Positions 16,922 through 24,882 of a stretch of 64,000 bases of DNA are shown piece by piece. How positions within the stretch are numbered: position 1 is the stretch's first letter; every line of letters begins with the position of its first letter. This stretch comes from Kaistia hirudinis (lineage in GTDB: Bacteria; Pseudomonadota; Alphaproteobacteria; Rhizobiales; Kaistiaceae): the NCBI RefSeq assembly GCF_014196455.1, contig NZ_JACIDS010000002.1, positions 744,001 to 808,000 of the forward strand, in the 5' to 3' direction. The position numbers were made by a program, and so were the translations under genes. The notes under the pieces were generated by a model. It saw only the letters and a list, made by a program, of their open reading frames with translations. It did no database searches and was not told where the DNA came from.

Positions 16922-17272
16922 TCAGGCGTCGCGGCCGGGAGCCGGCGCACGCCATGTGGGGCCGAGATCTTCGAGCCGCAGCGTTCCGCGTGCCGCTTCG
17001 CCGGCCGGTCCATGGTTGCCGCCCTCGACGGCCGCCTCGAACAGCGCGGCGCCGACGCGAGCCTTGGCCGCGACGGCCTGTAGCGCCGCCATGCCGTTGC
17101 TGCAGACATCCGGCTGGCGCTCGCAAAGGCCCGCGACATCGGCAATCGCGCCACGCACGGATTGAAGCGCGGCGATCGCGACGGCCGCCGGCGCAGGCTT
17201 GCCGTTGGCCGGATCGCCCGGGATCAGGAAAACCACAAGACACAACCAGAAAGCGGCCCGCAGAATGAACAT
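16922..17272 (-). CDS. DUF5330 domain protein
   Basis: A 116-residue exported or membrane-anchored protein. The N-terminus MFILRAAFWLCLVVFLIPGD is the conserved start of DUF5330 proteins and acts as signal or anchor. A helical stretch with two Cys in LCERQPDVC is the other hallmark. The C-terminal tail is basic and Pro-rich. Start at 17272 follows GAAGG; a start nine codons upstream is possible but would place charged residues before the anchor. Function of the family is unknown. Confidence 0.8.
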   Translation of the reverse strand: MFILRAAFWLCLVVFLIPGDPANGKPAPAAVAIAALQSVRGAIADVAGLCERQPDVCSNGMAALQAVAAKARVGAALFEAAVEGGNHGPAGEAARGTLRLEDLGPTWRAPAPGRDA

Positions 17273-17450
17273 GGCTTGACCTTCGGTACGCAGAAACACG
17301 TCGCTGCTGTCACGGATTGCCGTGATCTCGTCGCAGGTTGTAGCGCCAGGAATTGAAACGTCGGTTCAGCCGATCGATAGAATTTTAGCGATTGCCGGGA
17401 CGCCGCCCCCTTCAGCGTTCCTTAAGCCGCGAGGGGCATGATGGCTGCAT

Positions 17451-17493
17451 CCGGAATTTGAATTCCGGCGTGTTGCCTGAGCGTGTTGCCTGA
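17451..17493. promoter_or_regulatory. palindrome plus 13-base tandem repeat upstream of histidine kinase
   Basis: CCGGAATT and AATTCCGG form a perfect inverted repeat around TG (17451-17468). Directly behind it the unit GCGTGTTGCCTGA occurs twice in tandem (17468-17480, 17481-17493). The block ends 24 bases before the kinase start. A regulator site is likely, its protein unknown. Confidence 0.45.
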
Positions 17494-17517
17494 GGCTGGA
17501 ACTGGGCGTCGCCTGTC

Positions 17518-19281
17518 GTGTTGCGTTTGACGAACTCCCTCGACCCGCTCTGGCGGAACCTCGACGGTCTCGTGCACGAGACGGTGGTCGCAGACGTGCA
17601 TGAGGCGCGCCGCCATCGCGACTTCATCGCCAGTCATCTCGCCGCTGGGCTCCTGGCCCTTCTCGCGCTGACCGCCTTCCTCGCCGTCGCCGGACGCCCC
17701 TCGCTCGCCGCGGCGATCGCATTCCTCTGGCTGGCCGCGCCGCTGCCGATCGCGTTCTTCCTTTCGCGCACGGGCCGTCTGGCCGCCGCGCAGTTTCTGT
17801 CGAGCGCCGCGCTCGCCGGCTTCCTGGCCTATGTCGCCACGCTGACCGGCGGGCTCGCTTCGCCCGTCATCCTCTGGTTCGCGGTGATCCCCGCCGAGGC
17901 CGCGCTTGCCGGCTCGAAGCGGATCACGGCCGTGTCGGCTCTCGTGGCCGGCGCCGCGCTCGCGGCTGTCGCGCTCGTCGATTTCGGAGGCCTGCTGCCG
18001 AACCTGCGCGTGCCGGATCGCGCGCTGACGCTCGTCGTCGCGGGCGGGGCACTTCTCTATGCCGCCAGCCTCGCTCTGCGCCTCCACGCCCGCCATGCCG
18101 ACGCCGAGCAGCGCATGCGAGACGGCGAGGGGCGCTATCGCCTGCTCGCCGACAATGCGACCGACCTCATCACCCGGCATGATCTTTCCGGCGATGTCGA
18201 GTTCGCCTCGCCGTCCGCCCGCACCCTGACCGGCTGCGCCCCGGCGGAGCTCGAAGGCCGCGGCCTGTTCGAGCGCGTCCAGGTCGCCGACCGGCCGGCC
18301 TTTCTGCAGGCCTTCTCCGAGGCCGATCGCACCGGTCGGTCGATGTCTGTCGAGTTCCGCGTGCGCCGCGGCGAGCCGGGCTCGCGGGCGACCTATTCCT
18401 GGCTGGAGATGCGCTGCCGGCCGGCGGTCGATCCCGTCGATGGACGGCGCATGCTGGTCGCCGTCACGCGCGACATCACGCAGCGCAAGGACGCCGAGGC
18501 GGCGTTCGAAGGCGCGCGGGGCGACGCCGAGCAGGCGAGCCGCGCCAAGGATCAGTTCCTGGCCAATATGAGCCATGAGCTGCGCACGCCGCTCAACGCG
18601 ATCATCGGCTTCTCCGACATCCTGCGCGAGGAACTGGCGGGACGGGCGGGCGCCGAGCGGCATCATGATTATGCCCGCCTCATCCATGCCTCGGGGGAGC
18701 ACCTGCTCGAGGTGGTCAACGCGATCCTCGACATGTCGAAGATCGAGGCCGGCGGCATCGATCTGACGCGCGAGCGCTTTCCGCTCGGATCGGTCGTCGA
18801 TTCCGCCGTCGAGATGCTCTCGCAGCAGATCGCCGCGCGCCAGCTGCGCATCGCGCGCCGGATCGGCACGAATCTCCCGGACATTCTCGCGGACCGGCGG
18901 GCATGCCGCCAGATCCTGCTCAACCTCCTTTCGAACGCCATCAAGTTCACCGAGCCCGGCGGGCGCGTCAGCGTCGCCGCACGGCTGGAGCGGGGCAGCT
19001 TCTTGATCGAGGTTGCCGATGACGGGATCGGCATTCCGGCGGCCGACCTGCCGCGCATCGGCACGCCCTTCGTTCAGGTCGATGCGAGCTATGGCCGTCG
19101 CTATGAGGGGACGGGGCTCGGCCTCTCCGTCGTGAAGGGGCTGGTCGCCCTGCATGGCGGCACGCTGTCGATCGCCAGCACGCTCGGCCAGGGCACCACG
19201 GTCACCGTCCGTCTTCCGGCGGATGTAGTGGCCCTCCAGCCGGTCGGCCGGTTCGACGAGAGGGAGCGCAAGATTGCCTGA
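17518..19281 (+). CDS. membrane PAS-domain sensor histidine kinase (DivJ/PleC-like)
   Basis: A 587-residue kinase. The N-terminal part (about 40-190) holds five to six transmembrane helices. A PAS domain follows (about 205-330, from GRYRLLADNATDLI), then the HisKA box SHELRTPLN with phospho-acceptor His353, the N box ILLNLLSNAIKF, and ATP-lid motifs DDGIGI and GTGLGLSVVKG. The polytopic sensor plus FxxMSHELRTPLNAIIGFS-type box is the layout of DivJ/PleC cell-cycle kinases, a likely but unproven identity. No response regulator is adjacent. The start codon is GTG, and the C-terminus overlaps the peptidoglycan-binding gene by eight bases, implying co-expression. Confidence 0.88.
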   Translation: MLRLTNSLDPLWRNLDGLVHETVVADVHEARRHRDFIASHLAAGLLALLALTAFLAVAGRPSLAAAIAFLWLAAPLPIAFFLSRTGRLAAAQFLSSAALAGFLAYVATLTGGLASPVILWFAVIPAEAALAGSKRITAVSALVAGAALAAVALVDFGGLLPNLRVPDRALTLVVAGGALLYAASLALRLHARHADAEQRMRDGEGRYRLLADNATDLITRHDLSGDVEFASPSARTLTGCAPAELEGRGLFERVQVADRPAFLQAFSEADRTGRSMSVEFRVRRGEPGSRATYSWLEMRCRPAVDPVDGRRMLVAVTRDITQRKDAEAAFEGARGDAEQASRAKDQFLANMSHELRTPLNAIIGFSDILREELAGRAGAERHHDYARLIHASGEHLLEVVNAILDMSKIEAGGIDLTRERFPLGSVVDSAVEMLSQQIAARQLRIARRIGTNLPDILADRRACRQILLNLLSNAIKFTEPGGRVSVAARLERGSFLIEVADDGIGIPAADLPRIGTPFVQVDASYGRRYEGTGLGLSVVKGLVALHGGTLSIASTLGQGTTVTVRLPADVVALQPVGRFDERERKIA

Positions 19282-20218
19282 CGCTCGCCGCCGTTCCCGC
19301 CCGCTGTCGCGCCATGCCGATGTCTACACGGAGTCCGATGGCCTGTTCGGCCGCCTCGCGGACCTCGTGATCGAGAACCCGGTTCGCTCCGGCGGGTTTG
19401 CCGCCATGGCCCTGATCTCCGGGGCGATCATCACCAATGCGGCCTATTTCCAGACGGCGCATCATCCGGATCCGTTCTTCGTGACGCGCTCCGACGGCAC
19501 GGCGGCGGCTCCGGCGCATCCCGCGACCAAGCTGGCCACGCCACCAGCGAGCGAGGCGCCACAGGCGACCACGTCCGAGACAACACCTCCCATGCCGCCG
19601 CTCCCGACCGCCGAGCAGCAGGCGATCCCGGACGCACCAGCCGCCGACACCAGCGCCGGCGATCGGCAGACGTCGGCTGTCGCCGCGCCGGCTCCCGCCC
19701 GGCCGCGCGCCAAGCCGAGCGCGGCGCCCGCCATCAAGACGGCCGCCCCGGCGCGCAATACGACGGCATCCGCCCCCGCGACGGCGCTGCCCGCCGGCGC
19801 GCCCGGGCTCATCGCGGACACGCAGCGCGCGCTCCTTGATTCGCGCCTCTATGATGGACCGGTGGACGGCATCCTCGGGCCGCAGACTAAATCGGCGATT
19901 TCGAGCTTCGAAATGAAGATCGGCCTGATCCCCACCGGCCAGCCGAGTCCGCGCCTGCTGCAGCAGATCCGCAAGGGCTATCCGGCTGCGATCGAGCCGC
20001 AGTCTACGGGCTCGGTCGGCGATTCACGCTTGAAGCGCGTGCAGAAGGCGCTGAACGAGATCGGCTACGGGCCGATCCCGGAGGATGGGGTCGACGGCGA
20101 CAAGACAGCCGCCGCCATTCGCCATTTCGAGGCCGACAACCGGCTGCCGCAGACCGGTCGTGTGAGCGACGCGCTTGCCGCGAAGCTCGTCATGATCGGC
20201 GCGATGCCGCCCGGCTGA
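19274..20218 (+). CDS. membrane-anchored peptidoglycan-binding protein
   Basis: A 314-residue protein with one N-terminal transmembrane helix (about 37-58, GFAAMALISGAIITNAAYF), a long low-complexity Pro/Ala/Thr linker (about 75-175), and two C-terminal peptidoglycan-binding (PF01471-type) modules. The first has LYDGPVDGILGPQTKSAI and the second GPIPEDGVDGDKTAAAI. It should sit in the inner membrane and reach the cell wall. Overlap with the sensor kinase gene suggests a link between envelope state and signalling, an inference. Confidence 0.88.
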   Translation: MPDARRRSRPLSRHADVYTESDGLFGRLADLVIENPVRSGGFAAMALISGAIITNAAYFQTAHHPDPFFVTRSDGTAAAPAHPATKLATPPASEAPQATTSETTPPMPPLPTAEQQAIPDAPAADTSAGDRQTSAVAAPAPARPRAKPSAAPAIKTAAPARNTTASAPATALPAGAPGLIADTQRALLDSRLYDGPVDGILGPQTKSAISSFEMKIGLIPTGQPSPRLLQQIRKGYPAAIEPQSTGSVGDSRLKRVQKALNEIGYGPIPEDGVDGDKTAAAIRHFEADNRLPQTGRVSDALAAKLVMIGAMPPG

Positions 20219-20222
20219 CGCC

Positions 20223-20579
20223 ATGTCCCTCCGCGTCACCTCAGCGCTCTGGGTTTCGGCCTATGTCCGGCGCGTCTTCGTCCAGGGTGGCTTCGCCGCC
20301 ACCATGCGGCGTGGCGCGGAAGAGGCTGGCGCGATCTTCGTCATCGTCGATCGGCTGAACGGGACGGTCGATCTGTACGGCCCGGCGCCACAGACGGCGT
20401 TCGACGACGACCGGCCGCGGGATCGCCTGTTCATCCGCATGGAGCATGCCGCCGAGCGTCCGGTGGCTCTGGCGCGGTTCGACAAGGAAATGCGCTTCGA
20501 TCCTGACCTCTGGCTCGTCGAGGTCGAGGATCGGGAAGGCCGCGCATTCCTGGAAACAATCGATCCCGACAAGCTCTGA
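20223..20579 (+). CDS. DUF1491 family protein
   Basis: A 118-residue cytosolic protein with the family start LRVTSALWVSAYVRR and the later RMEHAAERPVALARFDKEMRFDPDLWLVEVED region (shown here only to name the conserved RFDPDLWLVE block). Four bases after the previous stop, so probably the third gene of the kinase operon. Function is unknown. It converges on the DUF2336 gene. Confidence 0.85.
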   Translation: MSLRVTSALWVSAYVRRVFVQGGFAATMRRGAEEAGAIFVIVDRLNGTVDLYGPAPQTAFDDDRPRDRLFIRMEHAAERPVALARFDKEMRFDPDLWLVEVEDREGRAFLETIDPDKL

Positions 20580-20592
20580 GCGGTCTGCCGCT

Positions 20593-22107
20593 CTAGCCCG
20601 CGGTACGGCGCTCCGCTTCCACCGTGCCTGCGGTCTCCGGAGCGCGCATGTGTCCGGCATGGGAGCCGCGCCGCAATTCCATATCGGCGAAAAGCGGCTG
20701 ATGACCGGTCCGGCCCGACGAAGCGTCGCCGCGCCATCCCGCCACGATCTTCTCGGCCGCGTCACGGCCGACCTCGGCGCCGAGGCGCGCCAGGCGGAAG
20801 AACGTGTCGACGGCATCCGCGACGGTCGGGTTGGCGAAGAGCAGCACCTGATGCGTTTCCGCCTCGGCAAGCCCGATTGCGCGCAGAAGGACGACCAAGG
20901 CCTCGCCCGACGGGTCGTCGGTGATGGCGGTGACGGTCTCGGTATCGAGCTTCAGGCCATCGGCGAGAGCGCGGATCAGCGCCTCGCGCTGGCGGCGGCG
21001 GGCGGATTGCGAGACACGCGCGCTGCCGAGCGCCACACGGAAGGCACTGTCGGCATCGAGCACCGTCATGCCCGGATCGGCAGGGCCGACACGGCCGCAA
21101 AGCCGCGCGAGGGCGTCCAGACGGCCACGGGCGTCCAGCGCGAGGAAATCGGCGAGCGGATCGATTGCCTCGGGCGCGACACAGGTCGAAACGATCTCGG
21201 GCGCCGGCTCGGACGGCTCCTCGGCGGCCGGTTCCTCCGCGGGTGATTCGGTCGGTGCGGCACGCGTCACGTCGGCAGCAACGGGAACTGCGGGCGCGAG
21301 CGTCTCGACATCCGTTTGAACCGGCTGTGCGGGTTCCGCCGCAGCAACCGGAGGCTCGGCGGCACCCTGTGGTGCTGCGGCCTCAGCCTCCGGGAGCTCT
21401 ACCGGCGCCTCGTTCTTTCGCTCGCCGGGGCGATAGATCGAGAAGCTCTCCATCTCGAGGCTGAGCGCCGCCGTCATGGCGCGTGCCGTCGCGAAGACTT
21501 CGCGGGCGCCCGGATCGCGTTCGAGCCGTCCAGCGGCGGCGAAGCGCTTCAGTTCGGTCGAGCCTGCCTTCGTCTCGGCGGGCAGCGGTGCGGCCGCCCG
21601 TGCCGCCGGCGCCGGGAGAGGCGCGGGTGCCGGTCGCGGCGCGGGCGGTTCGACCGAGCGGGCTGTTGCGGGCTGGCTTTCGGGATAGCCGGCCAGGAGG
21701 GAAATCGTCTGCGGGTCGCCGGCCAGGCGAAGCGCCGCCACGACGGGTGCAGGCAGTGTGCCGCGCTGCGCGATCTGGCGGTGATGCGCCGGTCCGGTCG
21801 ACGAAATGATCGAGAGGAGGTCGATCTCGGACAGCGATTCGGAGCGGCGGAGCACGGGTTGGGCGATCTCGATCAGATCCTTGCCCAGCATCCGCAGCAC
21901 AGAGGGCGGCGCATCCTTGGCCTTGGCGAGACGTTCGGCGACGAAGGCGCGGTCCGCAGACGACACCTTGCCGAGAAAATGCGTCGCCAGTTCCTCGAAG
22001 CGACGAATCTCGTCGACATCGTGCTTGGAACCGAGCGCAAAGAGCTCTGTGGTTGCCCGGAGGAGGGCTGCATCACGGCTCTGCTGATTTGAAACGGCCA
22101 TGGCCAT
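20593..22107 (-). CDS. DUF2336 domain protein
   Basis: A protein of about 504 residues. The N-terminal 170 residues are helical and HEAT-like with the DUF2336 pattern (LIEIAQPVLRRSESLSEIDLL, shown in part) and RGTLPAPVVAAL. A central Ala/Pro/Glu-rich low-complexity linker (about 195-330) leads to a second helical domain (LARLCGRVG and AIGLAEAETHQVLLFANP). DUF2336 proteins are common in Hyphomicrobiales; a stress or cell-cycle role is suspected for relatives, not known for this one. The start is ambiguous: ATG codons at 22161, 22137, 22107 and 22101 lack a convincing ribosome site. Confidence 0.8.
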   Translation of the reverse strand: MAMAVSNQQSRDAALLRATTELFALGSKHDVDEIRRFEELATHFLGKVSSADRAFVAERLAKAKDAPPSVLRMLGKDLIEIAQPVLRRSESLSEIDLLSIISSTGPAHHRQIAQRGTLPAPVVAALRLAGDPQTISLLAGYPESQPATARSVEPPAPRPAPAPLPAPAARAAAPLPAETKAGSTELKRFAAAGRLERDPGAREVFATARAMTAALSLEMESFSIYRPGERKNEAPVELPEAEAAAPQGAAEPPVAAAEPAQPVQTDVETLAPAVPVAADVTRAAPTESPAEEPAAEEPSEPAPEIVSTCVAPEAIDPLADFLALDARGRLDALARLCGRVGPADPGMTVLDADSAFRVALGSARVSQSARRRQREALIRALADGLKLDTETVTAITDDPSGEALVVLLRAIGLAEAETHQVLLFANPTVADAVDTFFRLARLGAEVGRDAAEKIVAGWRGDASSGRTGHQPLFADMELRRGSHAGHMRAPETAGTVEAERRTAG

Positions 22108-22303
22108 GAGACCATCCGAGGGAAAGGAAGGATGCATGGTGTACGCGGATACCGGGAGCATCGGGCTCGGCCGCCATTCTTGCCGCCAACTCGTTAGCGG
22201 ACTGTTAACCTTGCTCGGCGGTAAATAAACTTACGACAAGCGAGAGCGTCCGCCGGACAGTTGGGGCGTCGATCCAGTCAGACGGACCTCCAAAGGAGGT
22301 CGC

Positions 22304-22480
22304 ATGGCAGACATTCTATCCTTCTCGCTCGACAAGCGGCGCCGTCAGCGTCCGGCTCAAAAGGACCGGCCGCGCGGGGAGATCGTGATCTTCCATGGCG
22401 TCAGGATCGACCGCACGCCGGCCGAGAAGCGGCCTGTCGAGCCGGACCGGGTTCGCCCGAGCCCGGGCCTCGGTCGCTAG
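22304..22480 (+). CDS. 58-residue conserved small basic protein
   Basis: A short frame, MADILSFSLDKRRRQR to SPGLGR, behind a very strong ribosome site (AAAGGAGG, seven bases before ATG). The first residues (MADILSF) and the GEIVIFHGVRIDRTP stretch look like a genuine conserved small protein. It is very rich in Arg and Lys, with no membrane segment. Ends seven bases from the convergent DUF1254-like gene. No function can be given. Confidence 0.65.
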   Translation: MADILSFSLDKRRRQRPAQKDRPRGEIVIFHGVRIDRTPAEKRPVEPDRVRPSPGLGR

Positions 22481-22486
22481 ACGGCG

Positions 22487-23068
22487 TCAGGGCTGGGCGG
22501 GCTGCGGCGGGGCAGGGGCCGTCTCGAGCGGAGCGGAGCATTGCGCCGCCTTCAGCGCGGTGTTGACGCGGTTCGTATCCGCGCTGTCGGTCACGAAGGC
22601 CCGGATCAGCACGAAGCCGCGCGTCGCGGGGATCTCGATCACGATCGACTGATCGAGCGCCTCGACGGGATTCTCACGCAGCTTGGTGAGCTGGAGCGAC
22701 GTCGCGAGAACCAGATCGATATCGGTGCGCTCGGCCGTGCGGTCGTTGAGGCTGTAGACATTGCTGCCGCGCCGGTCGAACACCGCCAGAGACCAGAACT
22801 CGTCCGGCATCGCCGCCTTGATCCGGATCGGGCCGTCATCGAGCGAGAAGCGGCAGGCGGCATGCGCGAGGCGCGGATCGAGATAGGGCAGCGGCTCGGT
22901 GCCCGGCTCGGACATCGGCAGAATGTGAAAGGCGCCGTCCGGACCGAACCGGCCCATCGACGTCCAGGCGTCGCGGTTCGCGAAATCGGGGATGAGCAGC
23001 ACCACGGCGATATGGATGATGCCGCCGAGAAAGATGCCGCCGAGGACATAGAGGAGCGTGCGGATCAT
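22487..23068 (-). CDS. DUF1254-like membrane-anchored protein
   Basis: A 193-residue protein with one N-terminal anchor (MIRTLLYVLGGIFLGGIIHI, then a hydrophobic stretch) and a periplasmic domain resembling a single DUF1254 module. Its start overlaps the stop of the DUF1214 gene (ATGA), and this pairing of short DUF1214 and DUF1254 genes is a standard unit in rhizobia. Function unknown; a cell-envelope role is a guess. The C-terminus is Pro/Ala-rich. Confidence 0.8.
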   Translation of the reverse strand: MIRTLLYVLGGIFLGGIIHIAVVLLIPDFANRDAWTSMGRFGPDGAFHILPMSEPGTEPLPYLDPRLAHAACRFSLDDGPIRIKAAMPDEFWSLAVFDRRGSNVYSLNDRTAERTDIDLVLATSLQLTKLRENPVEALDQSIVIEIPATRGFVLIRAFVTDSADTNRVNTALKAAQCSAPLETAPAPPQPAQP

Positions 23069-23637
23069 CGGCAGCTCCCCCGCATGATCGCCGGCAGCAC
23101 GGCGTCGCCGACCCCGCTGCTCGTCAGCGGCGTGTCGTAGAGCCGGAGCACGAGGCGGAGGTTGGCGTCCCGGTCGACGGGCAGCCAGTTGCCCGGCACC
23201 ACATCCGGCGAGAGCGTGATCGCAAACGAGCCGTCCTCGCGCCGCAGGATCTCGCGCGAGGCGAACTCCGTCCGTCCGATCGGATTGCGCATCAACTGCC
23301 CGTCGCCGTCATAGGCCGTGAGGGTCCAGAGCCGCGCCGGCGGCGTCTGGCCGGAGACCTCATAATTACAGCGACCCGAGAGGCGGCTGCCGGTGCTGTC
23401 ATGGTCGGAGAGGAACGCGATCCCTTCGCCCGCCCCCAGCGGAACCTCGCCAGAACGCGCCAGAATGGCCTTGCTGTAGGGATCCGCATCCGGGCTGCCC
23501 GAATCCGGCCAGGCCGTCCAGGGGCCGCGCGAGACGGCCCCGAATAGGCTGTCGCGGTCGAGCACCAGCACGGCGGAGCCGAATCCGACGAGCGCAGCGA
23601 CGGCGATGGCGATGGCGAGGTCGATCAGCAGTCGCAA
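23065..23637 (-). CDS. DUF1214 domain protein, membrane-anchored
   Basis: A protein of about 190 residues: an N-terminal anchor (RLLIDLAIAIAVAALVGFGS) followed by a DUF1214 domain with DPYSKAILARSGEVPLG, GRCNYEVSG and RLWTLTAYD. The frame is open to 23718, but the TTG at 23637, with GAGG five bases upstream, gives the usual short basic N-terminus before the helix, so I prefer it; no ATG is available. GTG at 23670 is another option. Forms an operon with the DUF1254-like gene. Confidence 0.78.
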   Translation of the reverse strand: MRLLIDLAIAIAVAALVGFGSAVLVLDRDSLFGAVSRGPWTAWPDSGSPDADPYSKAILARSGEVPLGAGEGIAFLSDHDSTGSRLSGRCNYEVSGQTPPARLWTLTAYDGDGQLMRNPIGRTEFASREILRREDGSFAITLSPDVVPGNWLPVDRDANLRLVLRLYDTPLTSSGVGDAVLPAIMRGSCR

Positions 23638-23730
23638 GGGCGCCTCGGGAGCTTGGCCGTCACCATGCACTTCCGGCCGGCGGCCGCCATGGAAAGCCGC
23701 CGATGCGGGCCGCGTCAATGGGGCTTGGCT

Positions 23731-24846
23731 TCACCCGTAGACCGCGCCGGTGATCGCCTTGGGATAGGCGCCCATGCAGCCCTCGACCGCGGTGTTGGTG
23801 AAGCTGACAACGGTGAGTTCGCGCGCCGGGTCGACGAGCCAGTCATTGCCGTAGACGCCACCCCATCGCCAGGCGCCGCGGCTCGCCGGGGATTCCGCGA
23901 GCGCCGGATCGAGCACGATCGACCAGCCGAGGCCGAAGCCGACGCCGGGCCGGCCCGTCTCGACCGCGCCGAGCGCGTTCTGCGACAGGCCCGCGACGCT
24001 CTCGGAACCGAGGATCGGCGCGCCGCCCTTGCGCACGGCTTCGAGGAAGGTGAGGAAATCGCCGGCGGTTCCGACCATGCCGGCGCCGCCGGACGGGAAC
24101 GAGGCCGGATCGAAAACGCGGTCCGGGGCAAAGCCCAGCACGCCGTCGAGCGCCTGCACCTTCTGGAACGGCGCCATCGGGAAGGGCGGCGTGCCGTCGG
24201 CATAGGCCGTGGCGAGGCGCGCGCGGTCGACAACCGAGAAGGCCGTATCCTTGAGGCCGAGCGGACCGGTAACCGTCTCGGCGACGATTTGCGGAAGGCT
24301 CTTGCCGGCGGCCTTCTCGAGAACGCCGCCGAGCACATCGATCGACACCGAATAGAACCACTTCGTTCCCGGCTCGAAGGCGAGCGGCCAGGCGGCGATT
24401 TTCTCAAGGTTTTCCGCCATTCCGCGGCCCGGATCGGCGAGACCTTCGGAAATCCCGGCCTCCGGCGGATAGCCATAGATGAAACCGCTCGTGTGGGTCA
24501 GCAGGTTGCGGATCGTGATGACCGGTTCGCGACCATCGGCGAGCTTCGGCCGGAAATCCGGCAGATAGCGGGTGAGCGGGGCATCGAGCTCGATGACGCC
24601 CTTTTCGATGAGCGCCAGCGCCGCTGCGGCGACCATCGGCTTCGTCACCGAGGCGAGGCGGAAGATCGTGTCGAGTTGCGTCGGCTGGCCCGCCTCGCGA
24701 TCCGCATAGCCAGCGGCGCGGGCATAGACGATGTCGCCATGCTCGGCGACCAGCACCACGGCGCCGACGATGGATCGGCCGACGGCCTCGTCGATCACGG
24801 CGTCGAGCCGCTCTGCCATGGCGCCGCGCGCGGAGGATCCGGTCAT
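23731..24846 (-). CDS. serine hydrolase, class C beta-lactamase family
   Basis: A 371-residue protein of the beta-lactamase/penicillin-binding-like esterase family. The SxxK nucleophile motif is SVTK (Ser66, Lys69) in IFRLASVTKPM. The Tyr motif is in KWFYSVSIDVLGG. No signal peptide is seen at the N-terminus (MTGSSARGAMAERLD), so it is likely cytosolic and an esterase or peptidase rather than an antibiotic-resistance enzyme; this is inference. It lies between the DUF1214 gene and PBP1A on the same strand. Confidence 0.88.
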   Translation of the reverse strand: MTGSSARGAMAERLDAVIDEAVGRSIVGAVVLVAEHGDIVYARAAGYADREAGQPTQLDTIFRLASVTKPMVAAAALALIEKGVIELDAPLTRYLPDFRPKLADGREPVITIRNLLTHTSGFIYGYPPEAGISEGLADPGRGMAENLEKIAAWPLAFEPGTKWFYSVSIDVLGGVLEKAAGKSLPQIVAETVTGPLGLKDTAFSVVDRARLATAYADGTPPFPMAPFQKVQALDGVLGFAPDRVFDPASFPSGGAGMVGTAGDFLTFLEAVRKGGAPILGSESVAGLSQNALGAVETGRPGVGFGLGWSIVLDPALAESPASRGAWRWGGVYGNDWLVDPARELTVVSFTNTAVEGCMGAYPKAITGAVYG

Positions 24847-24882
24847 GCTAACCTCTTGCTTCCCAAACGAAATTCATCACGA

